A DNA stretch of 64,000 nucleotides, taken from Streptomyces sp. NBC_01707 (GTDB taxonomy: Bacteria > Actinomycetota > Actinomycetes > Streptomycetales > Streptomycetaceae). The notes beneath the pieces are model-generated. The model searched no databases. It saw only the letters and a list, made by a program, of their open reading frames with translations, and was not told where the DNA came from. Location of the stretch: NCBI RefSeq assembly GCF_041438805.1, contig NZ_CP109190.1:8184001-8248000 (forward strand), read 5' to 3'. Both the position numbers and the translations under genes were made by a program. The stretch's first letter is position 1, and each line of letters begins with the position of its first letter. This document shows, in pieces, positions 43,677 to 52,736 of this stretch.

Positions 43677-44627
43677 CTACTGTCCGCGCGCCTGCAACGA
43701 GGCGAGGTAGGCGTTGTACGCCTTCAGCTCCTGGTCGCCGTCCCGGTCGGCGGCGCGGTCCGCGCGCCGCGCCGTCCGCTGCTCCGACCGGTACCACTGG
43801 AAGACCAGCGCGATCAGCACCAGCACCGAGGGGATCTCACTGAACGCCCAGGCGATGCCGCCCGCCCAGTTCTGGTCGCTCAGCGCGTCGATGCCGAGCG
43901 AGGCCGGTGGATGCTTGTACGTCTCCACCATCGGCGAGGTCGCCATCATCAGCGCGATGCCGAAGAACGCGTGGAACGGCATTCCGGCGAACAGTTCCAG
44001 CATCCGCATCACGTAGCCGGGCCGGTGCGGTCCCGGGTCGACGCCCATGATCGGCCAGAAGAAGACCAGGCCGACCGCGAGGAAGTGCACCATCATCGCG
44101 AGGTGGCCGGTCTTCGAACCCATCAGGAAGTCGAACAGCGGGGTGAAGTAGAGCGCGTACAGGCTGGCGATGAAGAGCGGGATGGTGAACACCGGATGCG
44201 TGATGATCTTCATGTACCGGCTGTGCAGCAGCATGAGCAGCAGCTCGCGCGGGCCCTTCCGGCCCCGGCCCGCGACCGGCAGGGCGCGCAGCGCCAGTGT
44301 CACCGGGGCGCCCAGCAGCAGCAGGATCGGCGACAGCATGCTGATCACCATGTGCTGCACCATGTGCACGCTGAACATGACCATGCCGTAGTCGTTGAGC
44401 CTGGTGCACATGACCAGGGCGATGGTCAGCACCCCGATGACGAAGAAGACCGTCCGGCCGACCGGCCAGCTGTCGCCGCGTCTGCGCAGCCGCAGCACGC
44501 CGTACCCGTACAGGCCGAGCGCCAGGACGCAGCCGATCAGGAAGAACGGGTCCGCGGAGAATGGGAGCCCACGTCCCAGCGTGAACGGCGGCAGATCCAT
44601 GTTCATGCCGTGCCCGCTGTGATCCAT
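43677..44627 (-). CDS. CtaG-like cytochrome c oxidase assembly membrane protein
   Basis: A 316-aa multi-pass membrane protein with about seven segments, of the Caa3_CtaG family. Family markers include DPFFLIGCVLALGLYGYGVLRL, MVMFSVHMVQHMVISMLSPILLLLGAPVTLALRAL and FHAFFGIALMMATSPM. The His residues near HMVQHM and FHAFFG may bind copper. An N-terminal His/Met-rich start (MDHSGHGMNMDLP) also suggests metal binding. It assembles the Cu centre of cytochrome c oxidase in Gram-positives. Confidence 0.93.
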   Translation of the reverse strand: MDHSGHGMNMDLPPFTLGRGLPFSADPFFLIGCVLALGLYGYGVLRLRRRGDSWPVGRTVFFVIGVLTIALVMCTRLNDYGMVMFSVHMVQHMVISMLSPILLLLGAPVTLALRALPVAGRGRKGPRELLLMLLHSRYMKIITHPVFTIPLFIASLYALYFTPLFDFLMGSKTGHLAMMVHFLAVGLVFFWPIMGVDPGPHRPGYVMRMLELFAGMPFHAFFGIALMMATSPMVETYKHPPASLGIDALSDQNWAGGIAWAFSEIPSVLVLIALVFQWYRSEQRTARRADRAADRDGDQELKAYNAYLASLQARGQ

Positions 44628-44686
44628 CTGTTCACTCCCGCTGGGGACGTCCCCGTTTCGTGCCGGTTGTCCCGACCAGAGTAGAA

Positions 44687-44718
44687 CTGCCCCCGGCCGC
44701 AGCTGCGGCCGGGGGCAG
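44687..44718. terminator. Perfect palindromic terminator of pfkA
   Basis: A continuous 32-bp palindrome with 16-bp arms (44687-44702 and 44703-44718, CTGCCCCCGGCCGCAG type) lies 20 bp downstream of the minus-strand pfkA stop. Confidence 0.85.
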
Positions 44719-44738
44719 TCGTCAGGATCCGGGGTTGC

Positions 44739-45764
44739 TCAGAGCACGCACTCGGCCTCGGCGTACCGCTCGGCCGGGACCGTCTTCAGCGTCTCCACGG
44801 CCTGAGCCAGCGGCACCATCGTGATGTCCGTGCCGCGCAGCGCCGTCATCATGCCGAACTCGCCGCGGTGCGCCGCCTCGACCGCGTGCCAGCCGAAGCG
44901 GGTCGCCAGGACCCTGTCGTACGCGGTCGGGGTGCCACCGCGCTGCACATGGCCGAGTATCACCGGGCGGGCCTCCTTGCCGAGGCGCTGCTCCAGCTCG
45001 ATGGAGAGCTGGGTGGCCACTCCGGCGAACCGCTCGTGGCCGTAGATGTCCTTGGTGCCCTGCTCGAACTCCATGGACCCGGCGCGCGGCTTGGCGCCCT
45101 CGGCGACCACGACGATCGCGAACTTCTTGCCCGCCGAGAAGCGCTTGCCGACCAGCTCGGTCAGTTCGTCCATGTCGAAGGGGCGCTCCGGCACGACGAT
45201 GGCGTGCGCACCGGCCGCCATGCCCGAGTGCAGGGCGATCCAGCCGGTGTGGCGGCCCATGACCTCCACGATCAGCACCCGCTGGTGCGATTCGGCGGTG
45301 GTCTTCAGCCGGTCGAGGGCCTCGGTGGCGACACCGACCGCGGTGTCGAAGCCGAACGTCACATCGGTCGACGCGATGTCGTTGTCGATGGTCTTCGGTA
45401 CGCCGACGATCGGCAGCCCCGCCTCGGAGAGCAGATTGGCCGCCTTCAGCGTGCCCTCGCCGCCGATCGGGATGATCGCGTCGAGACCGAGATCGGCGAC
45501 ATGGCCCTTGGCCTGTTTGACGCCGCCCCGCAGATGTGCGGGCTGGACCCGGGAGGAGCCGAGGATGGTGCCGCCGCGGGCGAGAATGCCACCGACCGCG
45601 TCGAGGTCGAGCTTGCGGTAGTCGCACTCGAGGAGGCCCTTCCACCCGTCGTGGAAGCCGATGACCTCGTCGCCGTGGTCGACCACCGCGCGGTGCACGA
45701 CGGAACGGATGACGGCATTGAGGCCGGGGCAGTCGCCGCCGGAGGTGAGCACACCAATTCGCAT
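44739..45764 (-). CDS. pfkA: ATP-dependent 6-phosphofructokinase
   Basis: A 341-aa actinobacterial-type PFK: RIGVLTSGGDCPGLNAVIRS, LGSSR, IPIGGEGTLKAA, GVPKTIDNDI, VEVMGRHTGWIALHS, HVQRGGTPTAYDR. The GGEGT motif has Gly at the position where PPi-dependent enzymes carry Asp, so it uses ATP. It commits fructose-6-phosphate to glycolysis. ATG 45764 gives the normal 341 residues; the longer upstream frame is non-homologous. Confidence 0.96.
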   Translation of the reverse strand: MRIGVLTSGGDCPGLNAVIRSVVHRAVVDHGDEVIGFHDGWKGLLECDYRKLDLDAVGGILARGGTILGSSRVQPAHLRGGVKQAKGHVADLGLDAIIPIGGEGTLKAANLLSEAGLPIVGVPKTIDNDIASTDVTFGFDTAVGVATEALDRLKTTAESHQRVLIVEVMGRHTGWIALHSGMAAGAHAIVVPERPFDMDELTELVGKRFSAGKKFAIVVVAEGAKPRAGSMEFEQGTKDIYGHERFAGVATQLSIELEQRLGKEARPVILGHVQRGGTPTAYDRVLATRFGWHAVEAAHRGEFGMMTALRGTDITMVPLAQAVETLKTVPAERYAEAECVL

Positions 45765-45822
45765 TGCCCGGGAAACCTTTGCAACGTGGGCCGACGACCG
45801 GACCACGTCGTCCGGTTGGATC

Positions 45823-45852
45823 CCCGCCACCCTACCGGCGCAGGGTGGCGGG
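45823..45852. terminator. Terminator downstream of gatD
   Basis: An 11-bp perfect repeat, CCCGCCACCCT (45823-45833) / AGGGTGGCGGG (45842-45852), lies between gatD and pfkA, both on the minus strand. Confidence 0.7.
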
Positions 45853-45904
45853 ACCGAACCAGGCGTCCGCCTGATGGACTCCGCTCAGCTGAGCGAATGG
45901 CCCG

Positions 45905-46633
45905 TCATGCGGGCTGGGTCGCCGAGGCGATGCGCTCGGCGCGCAGTGCCTCGTACCAACGGTCGTCCGTCGGCGGCAGCGCGTTGACGTCGAGGGCCAG
46001 CTTCAGCAGCAGGTCCGCGATCATCGGGTTACGGGCCATCACGGGCCCGTGCATGTACGTGCCGAAGACCGTGTCGTTGTACGCGCCCTCGGTGCCGTCA
46101 CCCGTGCCGTTGCCCCGGCCGAACTGCACCCGGGCGAACGGCCGAGCCGTCGGACCCAGATGGGTGACGCCCTGGTGGTTCTCGAAACCGGTCAGCGGCG
46201 GCAGGCCCAGCTGCGGGTCGATGTCGGCCAGTACGTCACCGACGCACCTGGCTCCCTCGCCGCGGGTGGAGACCACGTCGAGCAGCCCCAGGCCGGGCTC
46301 GCGCTCACCGAGGTCGTTGATGAACTCATGGCCGAGGATCTGGTAGCCGGCGCAGACCGAGAAGATGATCGCGCCGTTGGACGCGGCCCGGCTGAGACCG
46401 CCGTCGCGGCGCAGCCGTTCCGCGGCGAGCCGCTGCGGCCGGTCCTCACCGCCCCCGATCAGATAGATGTCGCCGGACGTCGGGATCGGCTGGTCGCTGC
46501 GGACGTCGACGCGCTGCACGTCGAGACCGCGCTGCCGGGCCCGGCGCTCCACGACCAGCGCGTTGCCCTGGTCGCCGTAGGTGCTCAGCAGGTCGGGGTA
46601 GACCCAGACCAGACGCAGACCGTTGTTGCTCAT
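45905..46633 (-). CDS. gatD: Lipid II isoglutaminyl synthase glutaminase subunit GatD
   Basis: A 242-aa class I (triad) glutamine amidotransferase of the CobQ/GatD type. The nucleophile is in SVCAGYQILGHEF, the oxyanion IGGGEDRPQ, and the catalytic His in TYMHGPVMARNP. It releases ammonia from glutamine and passes it to MurT, which amidates the D-Glu alpha-carboxyl of lipid II. Start ATG 46633. It follows murT by 34 bp on the same strand. Confidence 0.95.
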   Translation of the reverse strand: MSNNGLRLVWVYPDLLSTYGDQGNALVVERRARQRGLDVQRVDVRSDQPIPTSGDIYLIGGGEDRPQRLAAERLRRDGGLSRAASNGAIIFSVCAGYQILGHEFINDLGEREPGLGLLDVVSTRGEGARCVGDVLADIDPQLGLPPLTGFENHQGVTHLGPTARPFARVQFGRGNGTGDGTEGAYNDTVFGTYMHGPVMARNPMIADLLLKLALDVNALPPTDDRWYEALRAERIASATQPA

Positions 46634-46667
46634 GCTTCGTCCTCTCCGGAGGTGGCCGGGGCCGGGG

Positions 46668-47906
46668 TCAGTTGCCGACACGGCGGCGCAGGTCCTGGAA
46701 GGCGGTGTAGTTGGCGATGACCTCGATACGGCCGGGCGGGGCCTGCTGCACGGCCTCGTCGAGGCTCTCGCAGACCCGGAAGTCGAGACCGGCCACTTCG
46801 AGGCGCACCGCGAGGTCCAGCTTGCGGTCACCGAGCACGAAGATCGGGTGGCCCGCGAGCTGGGTGTAGTCGACGTCCCACAGCCAGGAGGTGTCGGTGC
46901 CGTCAGCGCCTCGGGCGTTGACGGAGAGGATCACCGGCGTGGGCGGCGGGTCGATCAGGGAAAACGTTTCGAGCCAGCCCGCCGGGTTCTTCGCCAGCAG
47001 GAGCCGCAGCTCACGGCCGAGGAAGGTGACCACGTCGTAGCGGCCGGCGACGGCCTGCACCTGATACATGCGCTCCAGCGCGACCTGCGGAGGCACCCCG
47101 AAGACGGCGGCGACGGCGGCCGAACTGGTGGCGTTCGCCTTGTTCGCGCGGCCGGGCAGCTGCAGATGGATCGGCCACGCCGAACCGTGCGGGTCCAGGA
47201 CGTAGTCGCCGTGCAGCACCCAGCTCGGCGCGGGGCGGCGGAAGCCGCACTCGCCGCAGAACCAGTCGTCGCCGGGGCGCTGCATCACACCGCCGCAGGA
47301 CGGGCAGGACCAGGCGTCGTCCTTCCACGCCTGACCGGCCGCGACCCACACCACGTTGGTGGAGGAGGACGCCGCCCAGACGATCAGCGGGTCGTCGGCG
47401 TTGGCGACGATCACGGCCTTCGAGCCGGACAGTCCTTCACGCCACTTCTCGGCCAGCATCCGGGTCTCCGCGGCGCGGTCCAACTGGTCGCGCGAGAGGT
47501 TGAGCAGCGCGATCACCTTGGGCGTCGTGTCCCGCGCGACACCGGCGAGGTACTTCTCGTCGACCTCGATCACGCCGTACTTCGCGTCCGAGCCACCGGC
47601 CAGGGCGGAGGTGATGCCCGCGGGCATGTTGGCGCCGAGCGCGTTCGACACAACCGGGCCGGCGGCCCGCAGCGCCTCGGCGATCAGCCGGGTCGTCGTC
47701 GTCTTGCCGTTCGTCGCCGACACGAGGATCACGTCCAGGTGCTGCGCCAGTCGCCCCAGCAGGTCGGGGTCGAGCTTGAGCGCCACCCGGCCGCCGATCA
47801 CCGATCCGCTGCCGCGCCCCGCAGCGCGCGACACCGCCGCAGCGGCCTTGCCCGCCGTCACCGCCAGCTTGGCCCGCGGCGACAACGGCTCCGTGTTGCC
47901 TGCCAT
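46668..47906 (-). CDS. murT: Lipid II isoglutaminyl synthase subunit MurT
   Basis: A 412-aa Mur-ligase-family protein. The ATP loop is SATNGKTTTTRLIAEAL, then the central NLSRDQLDR and a Cys4 zinc ribbon insertion CPSCGG ... CGECG (about 215-240) that is specific to MurT. The C-terminal DUF1727 domain contains WDVDYTQL and ANYTAFQDLR. With GatD it makes D-isoglutamine in peptidoglycan, needed for efficient cross-linking. ATG 47906. Confidence 0.96.
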   Translation of the reverse strand: MAGNTEPLSPRAKLAVTAGKAAAAVSRAAGRGSGSVIGGRVALKLDPDLLGRLAQHLDVILVSATNGKTTTTRLIAEALRAAGPVVSNALGANMPAGITSALAGGSDAKYGVIEVDEKYLAGVARDTTPKVIALLNLSRDQLDRAAETRMLAEKWREGLSGSKAVIVANADDPLIVWAASSSTNVVWVAAGQAWKDDAWSCPSCGGVMQRPGDDWFCGECGFRRPAPSWVLHGDYVLDPHGSAWPIHLQLPGRANKANATSSAAVAAVFGVPPQVALERMYQVQAVAGRYDVVTFLGRELRLLLAKNPAGWLETFSLIDPPPTPVILSVNARGADGTDTSWLWDVDYTQLAGHPIFVLGDRKLDLAVRLEVAGLDFRVCESLDEAVQQAPPGRIEVIANYTAFQDLRRRVGN

Positions 47907-47999
47907 CGTCCTAGATCCTCCTTGCATCGGTCCGCGCCCAGCCTATCGATGTCCGGCGCGGCGACCGCACCACGGCACCACCAGGAACGTGGAGGTCAC

Positions 48000-48566
48000 G
48001 TGGAACGTACTCTTACGGCCATGCGAAACCGTCCGATCCCCGGCAGTTCCGGACTCGTCCGTGCCCTGACCCTGCTCGGCGACCCGGTGCTCCACGGTGC
48101 CTGCGAGGAGGTCACCGACTTCGGGCCCTCGCTCGCCCGGCTGGTCGAGGACATGTTCGCCACGATGTACGCGGCGCAGGGGGTCGGGCTGGCCGCCAAC
48201 CAGATCGGCGTGCCGCTGCGGGTGTTCGTCTACGACTGTCCGGACGACGAAGACGTCCGTCACCTCGGGCATCTCGTCAATCCGGAACTCGTCGAGGTGG
48301 ACGGCATCACCGTACGCGGACCGGAAGGCTGTCTCTCACTGCCCGGCCTCGAGGCCGCCACCCCGCGGTTCGACCATGCGGTCGTCGAGGGCGTGAACGT
48401 CGAGGGGGAGCCGGTACGGGTCGACGGCACCGGCTGGTTCGCGCGCTGTCTGCAGCACGAATGCGACCACCTCGAAGGCTCCGTCTACACGGACCGGCTG
48501 ACCGGGCTGCGCCGGGCGAGGGCGCTGCGCGCGGCCCGCCGGGCGCCGTGGGGACGTACCGACTGA
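48000..48566 (+). CDS. def: Peptide deformylase
   Basis: A 188-aa PDF. Motif 1 is GVGLAANQIG (residues 61-70), motif 2 EGCLS with the metal-binding Cys111, and motif 3 QHECDHLEG with metal His153/His157 and catalytic Glu154. It removes the formyl group from nascent N-termini. GTG 48000 is chosen because GGAGG stands 7 bp upstream; an in-frame ATG at 48021 has no ribosome binding site. Streptomyces usually carry several def paralogues; this need not be the major one. Confidence 0.94.
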   Translation: MERTLTAMRNRPIPGSSGLVRALTLLGDPVLHGACEEVTDFGPSLARLVEDMFATMYAAQGVGLAANQIGVPLRVFVYDCPDDEDVRHLGHLVNPELVEVDGITVRGPEGCLSLPGLEAATPRFDHAVVEGVNVEGEPVRVDGTGWFARCLQHECDHLEGSVYTDRLTGLRRARALRAARRAPWGRTD

Positions 48567-48605
48567 CCGCGACCGTGCGCCCGACAGCGTCTCGGCCGGC
48601 GGACG

Positions 48606-49256
48606 TCAGAAACCGGGACCGCCCGGACGGTCGCCCACGGCGGCCAGCCTGCCCCACAGCAGATCGGCCAGGCTGCGCACCAACTGAGCGCGTGAGCAAG
48701 GGCGTTCACTCAGCCACCAGTCGCCCGCGGCATGCATCATGCCGACGATGCCGTGGCCCCAGATGCGGGCCATCTCCTGGCTGTCCGGCCCCAGGTCCAC
48801 CCGCTCGGCGATCACCAGGGCAAGCTCCTCGCCGAGCCGGCGCAACAGCGGAGCGGAGTGCCGCCCGACGTCGAAGCCCTGCTCGGTGGAGGGCGCCGCG
48901 TCGTCGGACGGGTGCATCAGGAAGCGGTAGACCTGCGGGCGGGCCTCGATCGCCGCGAGATAGGTGTCGAGCGTCGCCTCGACCCGCTGTCGGCGTTCGG
49001 CGGGGGCGTCGAGCGCCGCCCGCAGTGCGCTCAGCAGGGCGTCGGTGTGGCGCTTGGCGAGCGCGCGGTAAAGGCCGCCCTTGTCGCCGAAGTGCCGGTA
49101 CAGAATGGGCTTGGTGATCCCCGCCTCGGCCGCGATGGCGTTCATCGACGCCTTGGGCCCGTCCCTGAGCACCACGCGGTCGGCGGCCTCCAGCAGCTCC
49201 CTGCGGCGCTGTTCGGCCGCGGTCCGCTGTCGCTCGGCCTGTCGTGTGGTCTCCAT
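48606..49256 (-). CDS. TetR family regulator
   Basis: A 216-aa TetR protein with helix-turn-helix at about 18-62 (RRRELLEAADRVVLRDGPKASMNAIAAEAGITKPILYRHFGDKGGLYRAL) and a TetR_C domain carrying WWLSERPCSRAQLV. It is divergent from an acyl-CoA dehydrogenase with several GTTAC/GTAAC repeats between them, so it likely senses an acyl-CoA or related lipid and represses that gene (inference). ATG 49256. Confidence 0.93.
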   Translation of the reverse strand: METTRQAERQRTAAEQRRRELLEAADRVVLRDGPKASMNAIAAEAGITKPILYRHFGDKGGLYRALAKRHTDALLSALRAALDAPAERRQRVEATLDTYLAAIEARPQVYRFLMHPSDDAAPSTEQGFDVGRHSAPLLRRLGEELALVIAERVDLGPDSQEMARIWGHGIVGMMHAAGDWWLSERPCSRAQLVRSLADLLWGRLAAVGDRPGGPGF

Positions 49257-49301
49257 GTCGCCTCTCCCCACCCCTGGCCGTGCATATGGCCATGCGCGTC
49301 C

Positions 49302-49408
49302 GTTACGCACGCGCAACGTAACACTCTGCCCAGCGGTGGTGCCGAACGGAGCCCGACCGGTTGACACAGGCTACTAGTCGGTAACAGACTGCCGTTACCG
49401 CAAGTAAC
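49302..49408. promoter_or_regulatory. GTTAC/GTAAC operator cluster between tetR and acyl-CoA dehydrogenase
   Basis: Three overlapping or adjacent inverted repeats: GTTAC 49302-49306 / GTAAC 49318-49322; CGGTAAC 49379-49385 / GTTACCG 49394-49400; and GTTAC 49394-49398 / GTAAC 49404-49408. TTGACA at 49361-49366 could be the -35 of the plus-strand promoter, and the two right-hand repeats then overlap the -10/start region, an arrangement suited to repression. Confidence 0.6.
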
Positions 49409-49441
49409 GACTTGTTTTTACGGTAATGCATGGAGGGGAAC

Positions 49442-50668
49442 ATGGCCGAGTTCACGCTCGAGCTCAACGACGACCAGAAGCAGGTCCGTGACTGGCTTCA
49501 CGGTTTTGCCGCGGATGTCATCCGCCCGGCCGCTGCCGAGTGGGACGAGCGTGAGGAGACGCCCTGGCCCGTCATCCAGGAGGCGGCCAAGGTCGGCATC
49601 TACTCCCTCGACTTCTACGCCCAGCAGTTCTTCGACCCGACGGGGCTCGGCATCCCGATGGCGATGGAGGAGTTGTTCTGGGGCGACGCGGGCATCGCCC
49701 TGTCGATCGTCGGTACGGGCCTGGCGGCCGTCGGCGTCCTCGCCAACGGCACCGAGGAGCAGATAGGCACCTGGATCCCTCAGATGTACGGCGACGCGAA
49801 CGATGTGAAGGTCGCCGCCTTCTGCTCGTCCGAGCCGGACGCGGGCTCGGACGTCGCCTCCATGCGGACCCGGGCTGTGTACGACCAGGCCAAGGACGAG
49901 TGGGTGCTGAACGGCACCAAGACCTGGGCGACCAACGGCGGCATCGCCAATGTCCATGTCGTCGTCGCCGTGGTCGACGCGGAGCTCGGTTCCAAGGGCC
50001 ACGCCTCCTTCATCGTGCCGCCGAACACCCCCGGCCTCTCGCAGGGCCAGAAGTTCAAGAAGCACGGCATCCGGGCCTCGCACACGGCGGAGGTCGTCCT
50101 GGAGGACGTCCGGGTCCCCGGGCACTGCCTGCTCGGCGGCAAGGAGAAGCTGGACCAGCGCATGGCGCGGGCCCGTGAACGCGCGCAGTCCGGCGGCGAG
50201 CGTGTGAAGAACGCGGCGATGGCCACGTTCGAGGCGTCCCGCCCGGCGGTCGGCGCGATGGCGGTCGGCACCGCCCGGGCGGCGTACGAGGTGGCGCTCG
50301 ACTACGCCAGGACCCGTACCCAGTTCGGCCGGCCGATCATCGACAACCAGGGCATCGCGTTCCAGCTCGCGGACATGCGTACGCAGATCGACGCGGCCCG
50401 GCTGCTGGTCTGGCGCGCCTCCTGGATGGCGACCACGGGCAAGCCGTTCGAGTCTGCGGAGGGCTCGATGTCCAAGCTGTACGCGAGTGAGACGGCGAAG
50501 AAGGTCACCGCGCAGGCGATCCAGATCCTCGGCGGCAACGGCTTCACCCGGGAGTACCCGGTCGAGCGGATGCACCGGGACGCGGCGATCTACACCATCT
50601 TCGAGGGCACGAGCGAGATCCAGCGCCTGGTGATCGCGCGCACGCTGTCGGGCATGCCGATTCGCTAG
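49442..50668 (+). CDS. Acyl-CoA dehydrogenase
   Basis: A 408-aa flavoprotein: CSSEPDAGSDVASMRT and NGTKTWATNGGIANV (FAD/substrate region), then RTRTQFGRPIIDNQGIAFQLADM, QILGGNGFTREYPVERMHRDA and IYTIFEGTSEIQRLVIART, where the Glu is the catalytic base. It performs alpha,beta-oxidation of an acyl-CoA in fatty acid or branched-chain catabolism. ATG 49442 follows GGAGGGG. It is divergent from the TetR gene that probably controls it. Confidence 0.95.
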   Translation: MAEFTLELNDDQKQVRDWLHGFAADVIRPAAAEWDEREETPWPVIQEAAKVGIYSLDFYAQQFFDPTGLGIPMAMEELFWGDAGIALSIVGTGLAAVGVLANGTEEQIGTWIPQMYGDANDVKVAAFCSSEPDAGSDVASMRTRAVYDQAKDEWVLNGTKTWATNGGIANVHVVVAVVDAELGSKGHASFIVPPNTPGLSQGQKFKKHGIRASHTAEVVLEDVRVPGHCLLGGKEKLDQRMARARERAQSGGERVKNAAMATFEASRPAVGAMAVGTARAAYEVALDYARTRTQFGRPIIDNQGIAFQLADMRTQIDAARLLVWRASWMATTGKPFESAEGSMSKLYASETAKKVTAQAIQILGGNGFTREYPVERMHRDAAIYTIFEGTSEIQRLVIARTLSGMPIR

Positions 50669-50717
50669 CGCGGTGCCGCGTGAGCGGGGGTGGTCTGCGG
50701 GGCCTCCGGCCCCTCTG

Positions 50718-50743
50718 TCCTCAATCGCCGGACGGGTTTGATT
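50718..50743. repeat. REP-like Streptomyces intergenic repeat
   Basis: The segment CCTCAATCGCCGGACGGG with flanking bases resembles a short GC-rich repeat I recall as common between Streptomyces genes, often with TTGA following. It lies just downstream of the acyl-CoA dehydrogenase. Copy number in the genome cannot be seen from this window. Confidence 0.45.
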
Positions 50744-50808
50744 CCGCGCCCGGTGGGCTTGTCGAGGTCGGTCCGGCGGGGCTGAATTCCGTGCCCGGCC
50801 GGGTCAGG

Positions 50809-50843
50809 GTGCCGGGCGGGCTGAACTTCAGCCCGCCCGGCAC
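50809..50843. terminator. Very strong bidirectional terminator
   Basis: A 17-bp perfect inverted repeat with a single-base centre (arms 50809-50825 and 50827-50843, GTGCCGGGCGGGCTGAA type) lies between the convergent acyl-CoA dehydrogenase and glutathione-peroxidase genes. Confidence 0.85.
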
Positions 50844-50854
50844 GATGCGCCCCG

Positions 50855-51343
50855 TCAGGCGGGGAGCAGGGCCTCGATCGCCGTCACGAGCTCCGGGTCC
50901 TCCGGCTCCGTGCGGGGGCGGATGCGGGCCACCGGCTCGCCGGCCGGGGAGATCAGGAACTTCTCGAAGTTCCACTGGACGTCGCCCGCTTCGCCGTCCG
51001 CGTCCGCGAGCTGCGTCAGTTCCGCGTACAGCGGGTGCCGTCCGTCACCGTTCACGTCGACCTTGGCCAGCAGCGGGAAGCTGACCCCGTACGTCGTCGA
51101 GCAGAACGTCTGGATCTCTTCCGCGCTCCCCGGCTCCTGGCCCGCGAACTGGTTGCACGGCACGCCGAGCACGGTGAATCCACGGTCCCCGTACGTCTTC
51201 TGAAGCCGCTCCAGGCCTGCGTACTGCGGAGTGAGCCCGCACCGGGACGCGACGTTCACCAGCAGGACCGCCTGGCCGCGATACGTGCCGAGGGTGGTCG
51301 GCTCTCCGGTCAGCGTGTGAAGGGGAATGTCGTACAGAGTCAT
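50855..51343 (-). CDS. Glutathione peroxidase family (thioredoxin-type) peroxidase
   Basis: A 162-aa GPx: VLLVNVASRCGLTPQY carries the peroxidatic Cys, GVPCNQFAGQEPGSAEEI holds the second Cys and catalytic Gln, and VQWNFEKFLISP the Trp/Asn. Non-selenocysteine GPx with this Cys pattern usually takes electrons from thioredoxin, which suits a mycothiol-producing actinobacterium lacking glutathione. ATG 51343. Confidence 0.94.
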   Translation of the reverse strand: MTLYDIPLHTLTGEPTTLGTYRGQAVLLVNVASRCGLTPQYAGLERLQKTYGDRGFTVLGVPCNQFAGQEPGSAEEIQTFCSTTYGVSFPLLAKVDVNGDGRHPLYAELTQLADADGEAGDVQWNFEKFLISPAGEPVARIRPRTEPEDPELVTAIEALLPA

Positions 51344-51430
51344 GAGGGTGTCTCCTTGTAAGTGTCTTATCCGGTGCAAGCGGCTTTCCCGGTCATTGTT
51401 ATGCCCACGGCCTCAGCGGCACGAAGCCGG

Positions 51431-51994
51431 CTACCCGGCCGCCCGAATCGCCTTGTAGTAGAACGTGGTCGGCTTCAAGGTCCCGGCCGGGTCGCCGGCG
51501 TAGTCCGGAATGGTTCCGCACTCGGTCCAGCCGGCCGCACGGTAGAGCCGTTCGGCGGAGCTTCCGGTCTCGGTGTCCAGGACCAGCAGCGTCAGACCGG
51601 CCTCGGCCGCCGCGCCCTCGGCCACGGCCAGCAGCGAGCGTCCGAGCCCCTGGCCCCGCATCGACGGGCGCACCATCACCTTGCTGATCTCGGCGCGATG
51701 ACGGGCGTTCGGCAACGGGGCCGGTTTCAGGCCGATGGTTCCCGCCACCCGCTCACCGTCCCGGGCGATCCAGACGAGCTGGTCGCCCGCGTCGACCGCG
51801 GCGGCACGCCCCCGCCACCAGTCGGCGGCCGCACCGCGGTCGAGCGGCGCCAGGAATCCCACCGAGGCACCGCCGTCCACGGTCTCCACCAGGAGAGCTG
51901 CCAGCTCGTCGGCGTACGTGATCAGCTCGGGTCCGGAGACGGAGACGATCTCGATGTGAGGAGTTGAAGCGGCGAAGTGGGTGGCTTCGGTCAT
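51431..51994 (-). CDS. GNAT family N-acetyltransferase
   Basis: A 187-aa GNAT. The acetyl-CoA motif is ISKVMVRPSMRGQGLGRSLLAVAEGAAAEAGLTLLVLDTETGSSAERLYRAAGW, the last stretch matching PhnO/YhhY-like enzymes. It starts 14 bp after the XRE-cupin gene on the same strand, so it is the second gene of that operon and its substrate may be the regulator's ligand (inference). ATG 51994. Confidence 0.92.
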   Translation of the reverse strand: MTEATHFAASTPHIEIVSVSGPELITYADELAALLVETVDGGASVGFLAPLDRGAAADWWRGRAAAVDAGDQLVWIARDGERVAGTIGLKPAPLPNARHRAEISKVMVRPSMRGQGLGRSLLAVAEGAAAEAGLTLLVLDTETGSSAERLYRAAGWTECGTIPDYAGDPAGTLKPTTFYYKAIRAAG

Positions 51995-52008
51995 GACTCG
52001 GGTCCTTT

Positions 52009-52590
52009 TCACGGCAGAACGATCATCACGGCGTAGCGGACCGGGCTGGGGCCCGGGCAGTGGAAGTGCGAAGGGCCGCGCAGCCGGAACCGCAGACAGT
52101 CGCCCTCGCGCACGGTGTGCACGGTGTTCTCGACGGTGATTTCCACCGTTCCCTCCAGTACCCAGATGTGCTGTTCCAGACCGGGCACCGGCGCCTGTTC
52201 GTATGCGATTCCGGCGCCCGCGTCGAGCGTCCCCTCGATGATCTCGGCACATAGGCCGGCATGCGGCGGCGAGACCGAGCGGCGCACGAAGCCGGACGCC
52301 TCGTCCCGCCACACCGGCTGACGCGCGGCGCGCACCAGCTGCGGGGGCTCCGCCTCCACCTCCGTCAGCAACCGTGACATCGTCCGCTCGTAGACCGCGC
52401 ACAACCGCCCGAGCTGGGAGGCGGTCGGGCTCAGCTCGCCGCGCTCCAGGCGCGACAGCGTCGACCGGCTGACGCCGCTGCGCCGGGACAGCTCGTCCAG
52501 GGACCAGCCGTGCTCGGTGCGCAGCTCACCCAGCCGGGCGGCCAGCCGGGCATCGACCGACGTCGGTTCCACCCCTTCGGTCTCTCTCAC
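52009..52590 (-). CDS. XRE-cupin transcriptional regulator
   Basis: A 193-aa regulator: XRE helix-turn-helix at about 12-68 (LGELRTEHGWSLDELSRRSGVSRSTLSRLERGELSPTASQLGRL) and a C-terminal cupin_2 domain (about 115-190; GLEQHIWVLEGTVEITVENTVHTVREGDCLRF) that could bind a small ligand. GTG 52590 gives the compact family length. It heads an operon with the GNAT gene and is divergent from the DUF7144-type membrane gene, 146 bp away; control of both is possible. Confidence 0.92.
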   Translation of the reverse strand: MRETEGVEPTSVDARLAARLGELRTEHGWSLDELSRRSGVSRSTLSRLERGELSPTASQLGRLCAVYERTMSRLLTEVEAEPPQLVRAARQPVWRDEASGFVRRSVSPPHAGLCAEIIEGTLDAGAGIAYEQAPVPGLEQHIWVLEGTVEITVENTVHTVREGDCLRFRLRGPSHFHCPGPSPVRYAVMIVLP

Positions 52591-52736
52591 ATAGGAGATG
52601 GTATCCCTGATCTGAGAGAGATTGTGGGTGGGATCGGCCGGAATGCCGAGGGAGAACCGTCGTGCCACGCTGAGACGGGGGATCGCGCCGGTCCGGCCTG
52701 CTCGGCCGGACCGCTCCGTCACCCAAGGAGACCGAC

